From the NCBI GenBank assembly GCA_905181875.1, contig CAJIZH010000003.1, positions 248,001 to 312,000 of the forward strand: DNA of 64,000 nt, given 5' to 3'. The notes under the pieces are model-generated. The model saw nothing but the letters and a program-made list of their open reading frames with translations. It had not been told where the DNA came from and ran no database searches. This stretch comes from Flavobacteriales bacterium UBA6770 (GTDB lineage: Bacteria > Bacteroidota > Bacteroidia > Flavobacteriales_G > Salibacteraceae). A program made the translations under genes and the position numbers. Position 1 is the stretch's first letter, and each line of letters opens with the position of its first letter. Below, piece by piece: positions 1 through 8,042 of this stretch.

Positions 1-1290
1 AGCAGCTGCATCAATTGTCTCAATTTGAGAAGTTACATAAATTGCAACTAGCATAATGCCTAGCGTGAAAAAGCGAGCAGCCGAAACGTAATGCTTTTGT
101 GCTTTTTCTTCAGATTCAAATTGACTTGAAGGTTTTATAAAACGTTTGTATAAGTCGTTAGTCAAGAAACTTGCTCCCCAATTCAACTGGGTAGATATAG
201 TACTCATATAAGCGCTTAAAAACGCCACTAAAAGCAGCCCTTTTAAACCTGAGGGTAACACATCGCGCATGATTAAAACAAAACCTTGCCCTGTTTCATC
301 TTTAGGTAAATCGGGATATAACACCAATGCACAAAGTCCAACCAAAATCCAAGGCCACGGACGCAAACAGTAATGAGTCACTTGAAATAATAATGTTGCC
401 AATACTGACCCACGTTCATTTCTGGTGCTCATCATTCTTTGAGCAACATACCCACCGCCGCCAGGCTCAGCACCAGGATACCAACTGGCCCACCATTGTA
501 CTAGAGCAAAAGTTAAAAAGGACGCTAAGGAAATACTATAAACTCCCTCTTCGCTTGAATCTCCATCAAAAACTGGAAAGAAACTAAAACGCCAATCGGG
601 TAATTGCTCTTTTAATCCAGAGATCCCTCCAATTTGAGGTTCATTCACTACAAAAATGGCCATGATTATACAGCCTGCCATTGCAATTACAAATTGGATT
701 GTATCGGTAATTGCGACACCTTTTAATCCTGCTAAAGAGGAATAAAAAACTACAATCAACATTGCTCCAGTCAAGTACCATATAATTTCATTATCAAAAA
801 ACGGAATTGAAGCATCGAATGCTGGTATACCAAAGAACACTTGTAGAATGGTCATCATTGCATAATTTACCCAGCCAATAATGACGACATTGAGCAACAA
901 TCCCATGTAAACGGCTTTAAACCCTCGTAAAAAACGAGCAGGCGCACCACTATATCGCAACTCAATAAATTCTAATTCAGTAAGAATATCGGCTCTTCTC
1001 CAAAGCTTTGCAAAGAAAAAGGTGGTTAACATTCCACCAATAAGCATGTTCCACCAAAGCCAGTTTCCACTTATTCCATGTTGCGCAATTACTTCAGTAA
1101 CCCAAAGAGGTGTATCTGCTGCAAAAGTTGTGGCTACCATAGAAATTCCAGCAACAAACCAAGGCATATTTCGACCGCCTAGAAAGAAGTCAGAAAGACT
1201 TTTGCCTGCTTGATCTTTATAACGGTAGCCAATGTAAAGAGAGAGCAATAAATAAGCCCCTATAATGACCCAATCAATGGTGTCGAGCAT
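1..1290 (-). CDS. sodium:solute symporter family protein (3' end beyond window)
   Basis: Integral membrane transporter of the SSS family, which couples uptake of a solute to sodium import; the substrate cannot be told from sequence. The 430 codons present start at an ATG (1290) giving MLDTIDWVIIGAYLLLSLYI, the first membrane helix of the family, followed by the typical segment GRNMPWFVAGISMVATTFA and a glycine-rich loop GAEPGGGGYVAQRM in the middle. Many hydrophobic helices follow. The frame stays open to base 1, so the C-terminal part lies outside the window. Full-length relatives usually have 550-600 residues or more, which fits. The gene diverges from the membrane/TPR gene that starts at 1412. 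Family assignment is confident; ligand is unknown. Confidence 0.88.
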   Translation of the reverse strand, partial: MLDTIDWVIIGAYLLLSLYIGYRYKDQAGKSLSDFFLGGRNMPWFVAGISMVATTFAADTPLWVTEVIAQHGISGNWLWWNMLIGGMLTTFFFAKLWRRADILTELEFIELRYSGAPARFLRGFKAVYMGLLLNVVIIGWVNYAMMTILQVFFGIPAFDASIPFFDNEIIWYLTGAMLIVVFYSSLAGLKGVAITDTIQFVIAMAGCIIMAIFVVNEPQIGGISGLKEQLPDWRFSFFPVFDGDSSEEGVYSISLASFLTFALVQWWASWYPGAEPGGGGYVAQRMMSTRNERGSVLATLLFQVTHYCLRPWPWILVGLCALVLYPDLPKDETGQGFVLIMRDVLPSGLKGLLLVAFLSAYMSTISTQLNWGASFLTNDLYKRFIKPSSQFESEEKAQKHYVSAARFFTLGIMLVAIYVTSQIETIDAAA

Positions 1291-1396
1291 AACTTTAATT
1301 TTCGCACAAATTACAGATTCTAAGCTCCTACAATCAGCAATTGCTTGACATCTATTGACATTATATCGTGAAAAAAAATTGACCGATTTCAATGCT

Positions 1397-1404
1397 TACT
1401 TTTG
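1397..1404 (+). promoter_or_regulatory. -7 promoter element TACTTTTG
   Basis: Exact match to the Bacteroidota -7 consensus TAnnTTTG. It ends 7 nt before the ATG at 1412, so transcription would start at or next to the start codon. A TTG lies 15 nt upstream, shorter than the usual 19-21 nt spacing. Confidence 0.55.
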
Positions 1405-1411
1405 AAAATCG

Positions 1412-3619
1412 ATGAAAGAAAATTCTATTAATTACACAATTGTTTTTGTTGTCATGCTTGTGGGGTGTGCAATCGGTGTTAAAGAACTGATTGAACCTGA
1501 CCTATGGTGGTATATGCGAACAGGAGAATGGATACTAAAAAATACTCAAGTACCAGCCAGCGATTTCCTTTCTTACACTCATTTTGGCGTGGAATGGATT
1601 AATGTAAAGTGGCTGTACGAGGTATTAATTTATACTTTCTCAAAAATTGGAGGACCTGAATTTGTGTCTATTTTTCAATCGATAATAAATGTGCTGATCG
1701 TTTGGGTACTCTACGGGATTTATGGTCATCTATCCAGTTCAAGAAAAGCGGGAGCTTGGGCATTCGTCACAATTGCTGCACTTGCAATTTGCAGTTATAG
1801 AATGACTGCAAGGCCTGAAACAATTAGCCATCTATTCAGCCTATTAACTATCCTGATTTATTTATTAGGAAAAAACAAAAATCTTAAGTGGTTTTATTGG
1901 TGGATTCCTTTACAGGTTCTCTGGACCAATATGCATGAGGCCTATGCTACAGGAATAGTGCTGATGTTTTCTTTTGCAGCTTGGGAAGTCTTTTTAGCAG
2001 TTAGACAAAAGCAAGTAATTCTAAAAACTCCAATAGTTTATTCAACTGGACTATCAATTTTAGGCGTTTGCTTAAATCCAAGAGGTTATGAAATGCTGTT
2101 GCACCCTTTCGAAATATTTAGTCAACTGAATACGAATAAATACACGACTGAATTACTAGATTATCACAGCTCTATTTATTGGGAAAAGTGGCAGTCTATT
2201 GCTTTTATTATATCCCTTGCGCTATTTGGTTTGTTTTTAGTTTTTTCTAACGGAAAACAACTAAAAAAATCGATTCAAAATGCATTGAATACTATTTCGG
2301 GCGGATATATCTTGATTCTTTTTCTGTTTATTTATCTAGGCTTTTCTGCTCAGCGAAATATTCCTTTTTTCATACTTGCGATTTCTCCCATTTTAGCGAT
2401 AGGCTTAGGAAACATTATTCCAAAAAAAAATGATAAAATAGTTTCGATAACAGCATTTTTCGTCGGTGTCGTATCCTATTGTTTGGTTGTAAGCAATCAA
2501 TTCTATACCCTCACCGATTCTAAATATAACTTTGGTCTTAAGGTAGACTCTTATTCCAATCCCATTGGATTAGGACATGAACTTCAAAAAATAGATTACA
2601 AACAGGCACACTTCTCTGATTATCTTACCTCCTCCTATCTTCTTTGGAAACACAAAGACTACCAGTCCTATATTGATTTAAGAGATTTAGATGTATTCCC
2701 TGCCAGTTTTTTCGAGGAAATGTTATTAGTTTCTCAAAATTATCAGGCATTTAAAGACTTAGATGCAATGAATGATTTCCAATATGTTTATTTAAAACGA
2801 TTGGATTTTACAGGATTGATTAGCAACTTGAATGCTGACTCAAATTGGACAATGACCTATGCTGATCCAATAGCATGTTTGTTCCAAAAACAAAAGAAAG
2901 CTACTCAATCAGATGTATTCAAGGCACCTCAAAAACTGGAAGTTTCCAGCTTATCGTCAGCAATTAACTTTATCCTTAATCCTATTAAAAAAGAGGAAGT
3001 GAGCCCAATAAATATGGATTTCATGGCTGCCTCATTTTATAACGCAATAGAAGATCACGAGTTAGCTTTAAACCGGCTTAATAAATTAACTGCTAATACT
3101 GAATTTGAGTATCAATCACTTTGTATGCAAGGAAGAATTTTAACTGAATTAGGAGTGCGTGTACAAAGTGATTCGCTGATGGCAGAAGGCCTCTCTAGAA
3201 CATCAAAAGCCAAGAAACTTTTCCCAAAGAAGAGTGAAGCATTTTACACCGCAGGTTTACAGTTTTATAAACAAGGTCTGCTAAATGAAGCCATAATTGA
3301 CCTGAAGCTGTGTGTGAAAAGAGATGAAAAAAATGTAAATGCCTTAAGCCAACTGGCATTATGTCAAAATACCTTGGCACAAGTTGACCCCCAAAACAGT
3401 GCAATTTACATTGCTGGTTGGTTCAAATACATGGAACAGGCATATGAAATCGATCCCAGCAATCTAATGTTCGCTTATCAACTGGGAGTATCTTATTGCG
3501 AAAGAAATAAATGTAAGAAGGCTAAAAAATATCTTGAAAAATTGGGGGAACTCCCCTTTCTTAATACTGCTCAAAATGCAAGTATTGTGAGTTGCAAAAG
3601 GAAATGTCTGATTGACTGA
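1412..3619 (+). CDS. polytopic membrane protein with C-terminal TPR-like repeats
   Basis: A 735-residue protein whose first ~370 residues contain about ten hydrophobic helices. The first loop holds EPDLWWYMRTGEW (around residues 28-40) and later HFGVEWINVKWLYE; an acidic residue followed by aromatic residues in the first external loop is typical of GT-C-fold glycosyltransferases such as the PMT/ArnT group, though I cannot assign a donor or acceptor. Residues ~370-550 look soluble, and ~560-720 form helical TPR-like repeats (AFYTAGLQFYKQGLLNEAI, then MFAYQLGVSYCERNKCKKA). It stands alone, convergent with the PAP2 gene 9 bp downstream. Function is not known; a role in cell-envelope glycan transfer is only an inference from the loop motif. 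Confidence 0.75.
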   Translation: MKENSINYTIVFVVMLVGCAIGVKELIEPDLWWYMRTGEWILKNTQVPASDFLSYTHFGVEWINVKWLYEVLIYTFSKIGGPEFVSIFQSIINVLIVWVLYGIYGHLSSSRKAGAWAFVTIAALAICSYRMTARPETISHLFSLLTILIYLLGKNKNLKWFYWWIPLQVLWTNMHEAYATGIVLMFSFAAWEVFLAVRQKQVILKTPIVYSTGLSILGVCLNPRGYEMLLHPFEIFSQLNTNKYTTELLDYHSSIYWEKWQSIAFIISLALFGLFLVFSNGKQLKKSIQNALNTISGGYILILFLFIYLGFSAQRNIPFFILAISPILAIGLGNIIPKKNDKIVSITAFFVGVVSYCLVVSNQFYTLTDSKYNFGLKVDSYSNPIGLGHELQKIDYKQAHFSDYLTSSYLLWKHKDYQSYIDLRDLDVFPASFFEEMLLVSQNYQAFKDLDAMNDFQYVYLKRLDFTGLISNLNADSNWTMTYADPIACLFQKQKKATQSDVFKAPQKLEVSSLSSAINFILNPIKKEEVSPINMDFMAASFYNAIEDHELALNRLNKLTANTEFEYQSLCMQGRILTELGVRVQSDSLMAEGLSRTSKAKKLFPKKSEAFYTAGLQFYKQGLLNEAIIDLKLCVKRDEKNVNALSQLALCQNTLAQVDPQNSAIYIAGWFKYMEQAYEIDPSNLMFAYQLGVSYCERNKCKKAKKYLEKLGELPFLNTAQNASIVSCKRKCLID

Positions 3620-3628
3620 TTTAGTTCC

Positions 3629-4192
3629 CTAAGCGAATTTCTTAATCGCCCATTTAGTACTCTTTCCAGTTAATGCCCCTAAAGACAAACCTAGTAGAGC
3701 TCCTACAAAAATATCTGCTGGATAATGAACACCAAGATAAATCCTACTGTAAGCAACAGATGTTGCCCAAATAAACAAACCTAAACCTAACTTATTACTT
3801 GAAAAAAGTAAACACAAAAAACTGGCTAGACCAAAGGTATTTGCTGCATGACTGGAGACAAACCCATACTGTCCTCCACAATGGTTTTTGACCAAATGCA
3901 CCAGATGCTGAAGTTCCATATTGTGACAAGGCCGAAAACGCACAAATACTTCTTTAAAAGCTTTGACGGAAAGTTGATCGGTAAGGGTTATGGTTAACAC
4001 AACCCCGATAATAATGAGTGTTAATGATTTCCAACCGTATTTTTTATAAAGCCCAAATAATAGAATAGCATAGAGAGGAACCCAGGTAATTTCCTCAGAA
4101 AACCAGTACATCACTACATCCCAAAAACTAGAATGCAATCCGTTCAATATTAGAAACAGTGCAACATCAAGTTGCTCCAGATACTCAAACAT
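3629..4192 (-). CDS. phosphatase PAP2 family protein
   Basis: Membrane-bound acid phosphatase of the PAP2 superfamily, 187 residues, with five or six hydrophobic helices. The three signature motifs are visible: KEVFVRFRP (KxxxxxxRP), YGFVSSHAA (the PSGH motif with Ser-Ser-His) and SRIYLGVHYPAD (SRxxxxxHxxxD), which supply the nucleophilic and acid/base histidines. Family members dephosphorylate lipid phosphates such as undecaprenyl diphosphate, phosphatidylglycerol phosphate or lipid A phosphate; the actual lipid cannot be told. It is the last gene of hpt-adk-obg-PAP2, 27 bp after obg. Confidence 0.9.
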   Translation of the reverse strand: MFEYLEQLDVALFLILNGLHSSFWDVVMYWFSEEITWVPLYAILLFGLYKKYGWKSLTLIIIGVVLTITLTDQLSVKAFKEVFVRFRPCHNMELQHLVHLVKNHCGGQYGFVSSHAANTFGLASFLCLLFSSNKLGLGLFIWATSVAYSRIYLGVHYPADIFVGALLGLSLGALTGKSTKWAIKKFA

Positions 4193-4219
4193 AACTCAAA
4201 GAAAAGAAATTAAGATGGA

Positions 4220-5233
4220 TTAGTCTACTTCAAATTTGCTCCAAAGCAAATCCTTAAGTTCCATAAGCCCTTCTTGGACAACTGATGATATGAACATCCA
4301 CTCAATATTTATATTAAGATCTTTAGTAATTTCAGCTCGAAGTTCTTGATCGAGCATATCACTTTTAGAAATCGCTAAGACGCGTTCCTTATCCATTAAT
4401 TCTGGATTATACTTCCTTAATTCTTCAAGAAGGATATTATATTCCGCTTGAATATCATCAGCATCTGCAGGAACTAAAAATAGCAATACCGAATTTCGTT
4501 CTATATGTCTCAGAAATCGAACTCCGAGTCCTTTACCTTCAGCCGCACCTTCAATTATTCCTGGGATATCGGCCATGACAAAACTCTTATGCTCACGATA
4601 TTTCACAATACCTAGGTTAGGTACTAGAGTAGTAAACTGATAATTTGCAATTTCTGGTTTTGCAGCTGAGACAACTGACAAAAGAGTAGATTTTCCAGCG
4701 TTAGGAAATCCCACCAAACCAACATCGGCTAATACTTTTAATTCAAGAACTCTCCAATGCTCGGTTCCTTCCTCTCCATCTTGAGCGTATCTAGGTGTTT
4801 GATTAACTGATGTTTTGAAGTTCCAGTTTCCTAGACCACCACGTCCACCTTTAGAAAGAATATATTCTTGTCCGTCTTCAGTTATTTCAACAAGCTGTTC
4901 GTCCGTTTCTGGGTCTCGAATAATTGTACCAAGCGGCACATCCATATACATGTCTTCTCCCTGTTTTCCAGATGCACGTTGTTTTTGTCCGTTGTCACCA
5001 TCGGTAGCTCTTACATGCTTGCGATATTTAAGAGGGAGTAACGTCCACATTTGCACATTTCCGCGAATAATAACATGTCCCCCTCTTCCACCGTCACCAC
5101 CATCGGGACCGCCTTTTGGAACATACTTTTCACGACGTAAATGAGCAGACCCACTTCCACCATCACCAGATTTGGCGCACACTTTTACGTAATCAACAAA
5201 GTTCGAGGAAACAATTTTTCGGTTAAATGACAT
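4220..5233 (-). CDS. obg: GTPase Obg (ObgE/CgtA)
   Basis: Essential ribosome-associated GTPase involved in 50S subunit assembly and stringent-response signalling. Residues ~10-165 form the glycine-rich Obg fold ([20 protein letters not shown]). The G domain follows with G1 GFPNAGKST (174-182), G2 around TTLVPNLG and G3 DIPGIIEGA (222-230), then a SKSD-type G4 near residue 289. At 337 residues it lacks the optional C-terminal OCT domain, as is usual in this phylum. The start ATG lies 5 bp after the adk stop, so the two are probably translated from one message. Confidence 0.97.
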   Translation of the reverse strand: MSFNRKIVSSNFVDYVKVCAKSGDGGSGSAHLRREKYVPKGGPDGGDGGRGGHVIIRGNVQMWTLLPLKYRKHVRATDGDNGQKQRASGKQGEDMYMDVPLGTIIRDPETDEQLVEITEDGQEYILSKGGRGGLGNWNFKTSVNQTPRYAQDGEEGTEHWRVLELKVLADVGLVGFPNAGKSTLLSVVSAAKPEIANYQFTTLVPNLGIVKYREHKSFVMADIPGIIEGAAEGKGLGVRFLRHIERNSVLLFLVPADADDIQAEYNILLEELRKYNPELMDKERVLAISKSDMLDQELRAEITKDLNINIEWMFISSVVQEGLMELKDLLWSKFEVD

Positions 5234-5238
5234 TCGTT

Positions 5239-5808
5239 TTATCGTGCGTTAATCGCTTGTATTAATCGGTCAAAAATTTCTTCAATTGTTCCGACACCAT
5301 TAATTTCTACCAACTTATTTTGGTTTTTATAAAACTCTGCTACTGGAGCAGTACTTTTATTATAATTGGCAATTCTTGTTTTAATAATTTCTGGATTAGC
5401 ATCATCTGCCCTACCCGAAACCTTAGCTCTTTCAAGCAAACGCTCTTTCAACTCATCTTCTGGAACAATCAAAGAAAGCATCAGAGTGACTGCTGTATCC
5501 TTTTTATCCAAGAATTTGTCTAAGGCAACGGCTTGATCAGTTGTTCTTGGAAACCCATCATAAATAACCCCGTTAATATCAGTATGCTTCTGAACCTCAG
5601 ACTCTAATATTTGTATGGTAATTTCATCCGGAACCAAGTTTCCTTTATCGGCATAACTTTTTGCTAACTGAGCCAAATCAGAATTTTCATCCAGCGCTCG
5701 AAAAACATCTCCAGTAGAAATATGAACCAAATCATACTGTTTTTTTAGTAATTCAGATTGAGTTCCTTTACCGGCTCCTGGAGGTCCAAATAATACTAGA
5801 TTCAACAT
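5239..5808 (-). CDS. adk: adenylate kinase
   Basis: Catalyses ATP + AMP to 2 ADP in the cytoplasm. The P-loop [10 protein letters not shown] is at residues 8-17, the AMP-binding segment DGFPRT near 84, and a short LID ([20 protein letters not shown]). At 189 residues it is the short form, without the zinc-finger insertion in the LID. It begins 2 bp after the hpt stop and ends 5 bp before obg, inside the four-gene operon. Confidence 0.97.
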   Translation of the reverse strand: MLNLVLFGPPGAGKGTQSELLKKQYDLVHISTGDVFRALDENSDLAQLAKSYADKGNLVPDEITIQILESEVQKHTDINGVIYDGFPRTTDQAVALDKFLDKKDTAVTLMLSLIVPEDELKERLLERAKVSGRADDANPEIIKTRIANYNKSTAPVAEFYKNQNKLVEINGVGTIEEIFDRLIQAINAR

Positions 5809-5810
5809 AA

Positions 5811-6350
5811 CTAGTGCTTTTTCAATTTATATATTTTACTCAGATTTCGTCCGAGTCCATCATAATCTAATCCGTAACCTAGTACGAATTCATTGGGAAT
5901 TTCTATCCCAACAAAATCAATTGGCAAATTCTTTTTATATGCTTCAGGTTTGTAAAGCAATGTTGCCGTTTTTATTGAATTGACCGATTTTTCATTCAAT
6001 AGTGCGTATAACTTTTCTAACGTGTTTCCTGTATCGACAATATCCTCCACTATTATTACATCAACGCCATTCAAATCTTCAGAAAGACCAATCAACTCAC
6101 TTACTTTTCCCGTAGTTTCCTGACCTTCATAGGATTGCATTTTCACAAATGAAACTGCACATGAAACAGTGATCTTTTTTAATAAATCGGAACAAAACAT
6201 AAAAGAACCATTCAAAACAGCAATAAACAAAACATGGCGATCTTGATATTCAGAATTTATAGCGACTGCAATCTTCTGAACGGATGAATCTATTTCATTT
6301 TCAGTAAGATAGCTTTCAAATGTGGAATTATGAATCTGTATTTCTTGCAT
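5811..6350 (-). CDS. hpt: hypoxanthine phosphoribosyltransferase
   Basis: Purine salvage enzyme that converts hypoxanthine (and usually guanine) plus PRPP to IMP or GMP. The PRPP-binding loop EDIVDTGNT (about residues 102-110) and the flexible loop MQSYEGQETTGKV are clear, and 179 residues is the normal family length. I chose the ATG at 6350 rather than the TTG at 6359, because that TTG belongs to the TACTTTTG promoter box at 6357-6364 and the protein then starts MQEIQIHNSTF. It heads the hpt-adk-obg-PAP2 operon and diverges from the TPR gene at 6445. Confidence 0.96.
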   Translation of the reverse strand: MQEIQIHNSTFESYLTENEIDSSVQKIAVAINSEYQDRHVLFIAVLNGSFMFCSDLLKKITVSCAVSFVKMQSYEGQETTGKVSELIGLSEDLNGVDVIIVEDIVDTGNTLEKLYALLNEKSVNSIKTATLLYKPEAYKKNLPIDFVGIEIPNEFVLGYGLDYDGLGRNLSKIYKLKKH

Positions 6351-6356
6351 CGGCTG

Positions 6357-6364
6357 CAAAAGTA
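6357..6364 (-). promoter_or_regulatory. -7 promoter element TACTTTTG of the hpt operon
   Basis: Exact TAnnTTTG match on the minus strand, ending 6 nt before the hpt ATG (6350). Its last TTG is in frame with hpt and could be mistaken for a start codon. No good -33 TTG is seen at 19-21 nt. Confidence 0.6.
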
Positions 6365-6429
6365 AACAAATGACTTATTTGTAATCGCTTTTAATAGGGT
6401 ATTATCCCTTCTTTAATAGTGTTATAGTT

Positions 6430-6437
6430 TAATTTTG
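6430..6437 (+). promoter_or_regulatory. -7 promoter element TAATTTTG
   Basis: Exact TAnnTTTG match ending 7 nt before the ATG at 6445. The -33 TTG is not evident. Confidence 0.5.
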
Positions 6438-6444
6438 ATACACT

Positions 6445-7803
6445 ATGAAAAATATATTTTCTATTATTTTGAATTTGGTTGTGTTGCTATCATTGGCTCC
6501 CTCAGTCTCTGCCAGTAATTCTCAAGATAGTCTTTTGGCTATTTTTAATCAAATTCAAGATACTTCTAAAATTTCTATTGGAATTCAGCTTACCCGTTCG
6601 TTTTCAAATACAGATATGCCTCAAGCGCTCCGTCTAGCAAATGAAATGTACGCTGTAGCTAAACTATCAGAGGACACTCGGAGTATTGCGAGTTGCCAAA
6701 ACATTCTTGGAATTCTTTATAAAAAAAATAGGGAAGGTGATATTGCTCTTACCTTTCTAAACCAAGCTGCAATTAACTATGATAAGATTGGAGACTTAGC
6801 AGCAGTAGTTGCTATTGAAAACGACATTGGTCGTCTCTATTATTTAGATGGTAGTTTAATAAAAGCGCTAAACCACTTTTTTAAATCAGACTCCATATCC
6901 TCTGCGCGAAACTATTCGGGGAAACATATTACGTTAACCGCAATAAATACAGCTATTGCTTTGTCCGAAGTGGGCTTATTCGATTTATCAAACGAATTTT
7001 ACAACAAAGCACTATCGACTTTAAATTTTAGTTCACAGGAGAGCTCAATCTATGCTGGTTTATTGTTTAATTCATTAGAGCAAAACAAACTTTACTCTTC
7101 CAACAAATACTTTAAAAAGCTTGTAGCAATTGAAGTTGGCACAGCATCTTCAGACTATATAAGAGTCATACTCTCTAAGGCTTATTACCAATTTCTGTCT
7201 GGAGATAAAAAAGAAGGAAATAAAAGAGTCTTGGAAGCTGAAAAAGCCCTTGAAGACTCTAATAAAAGTCAAACTGTTGCGCGTCAATATCTGCTTCTTG
7301 CTAATGTATTTTTAGCGGGTGATCAGCATCAAAAATCTCTAATTTATGCTCAGCTGGCTAATGAAATTCTAAAAGAAAACAAAAACTTAAACCGACAAAA
7401 AAAGGCAGTAAACATTGCTTTATTGGCATCAACTAAACTAAATCTACCAAACGCCTATTCTTTGGCAGTGAGACTCGACTCCATCGACAATGCCATAATT
7501 CAGGAAACAGGATTAGATATTTTACGCAACATCAAGATACAAGCTGCATTTAAAGAAGTTACACTAGTGAAAGATCAGGTTACACCAGAAAACGACGAAA
7601 AAACATTAGAAATAGCAGCTCGCTCAAAAACAGAAAAAATTGGTATAATGCTAATTTTTGCTCTTTTTATGCTTGGAGCAATGCTGTTTATGGCTATTCG
7701 TCAAATGAAGGCTCGTCAAAAGGAATTGGAGGAGCACAAAATATTGCTTAAAGAAAAACATGAAGAAGCTAAAGAATCACACAAAGTGAATGTTGATGAA
7801 TAG
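6445..7803 (+). CDS. TPR protein with one membrane helix, likely truncated sensor
   Basis: A 452-residue protein with a signal peptide (residues ~1-23, ending SVSAS), a periplasmic TPR-like helical region (SIASCQNILGILYKKNREGD and further repeats), a single transmembrane helix near residues 399-418 (GIMLIFALFMLGAMLFMAIR), and a short cytoplasmic coiled coil (RQKELEEHKILLKEKHEEAK). This is the sensory half of Bacteroidota TPR-type histidine kinases and transcription regulators, but no kinase or DNA-binding domain follows. After the TAG the same frame stays open for 53 more codons that look like a PAS domain, so I think the gene is a 3'-truncated remnant. It may still be expressed as a membrane protein. 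Confidence 0.75.
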   Translation: MKNIFSIILNLVVLLSLAPSVSASNSQDSLLAIFNQIQDTSKISIGIQLTRSFSNTDMPQALRLANEMYAVAKLSEDTRSIASCQNILGILYKKNREGDIALTFLNQAAINYDKIGDLAAVVAIENDIGRLYYLDGSLIKALNHFFKSDSISSARNYSGKHITLTAINTAIALSEVGLFDLSNEFYNKALSTLNFSSQESSIYAGLLFNSLEQNKLYSSNKYFKKLVAIEVGTASSDYIRVILSKAYYQFLSGDKKEGNKRVLEAEKALEDSNKSQTVARQYLLLANVFLAGDQHQKSLIYAQLANEILKENKNLNRQKKAVNIALLASTKLNLPNAYSLAVRLDSIDNAIIQETGLDILRNIKIQAAFKEVTLVKDQVTPENDEKTLEIAARSKTEKIGIMLIFALFMLGAMLFMAIRQMKARQKELEEHKILLKEKHEEAKESHKVNVDE

Positions 7804-7990
7804 AACAAACTATTAGATTTAATTTTTACTACAGCTTTAGATTTAGTTGTGCTTTGTAAGGTTGAGCAAGACGAACAGATTATAGTAACATCAATCAGCC
7901 AGGCTGTCGACATAATCAATTTAAATTTTGGATTAAATCTTAAAAAAAGACCAATTTATTGGTAAAAAACTCTTAAAGTTACAAGTGAAA
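7804..7990 (+). pseudogene. PAS-like domain remnant in frame with the TPR protein
   Basis: Immediately after the TAG at 7801-7803 the same frame reads NKLLDLIFTTALDLVVLCKV and on to FGLNLKK. At the run of seven A (7942-7948) a one-base shift gives KKDQFIGKKLLKLQ, a sequence resembling the end of a PAS domain helix-strand junction (..IGK.L..). Neither part has its own start codon. I read it as decayed C-terminal coding sequence of the TPR sensor. Homology is judged by eye only. Confidence 0.45.
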
Positions 7991-8042
7991 GTACCTAACA
8001 CAAACCGAGGTTTTATAGTTTTACCTTCTCAAATTATAAACT

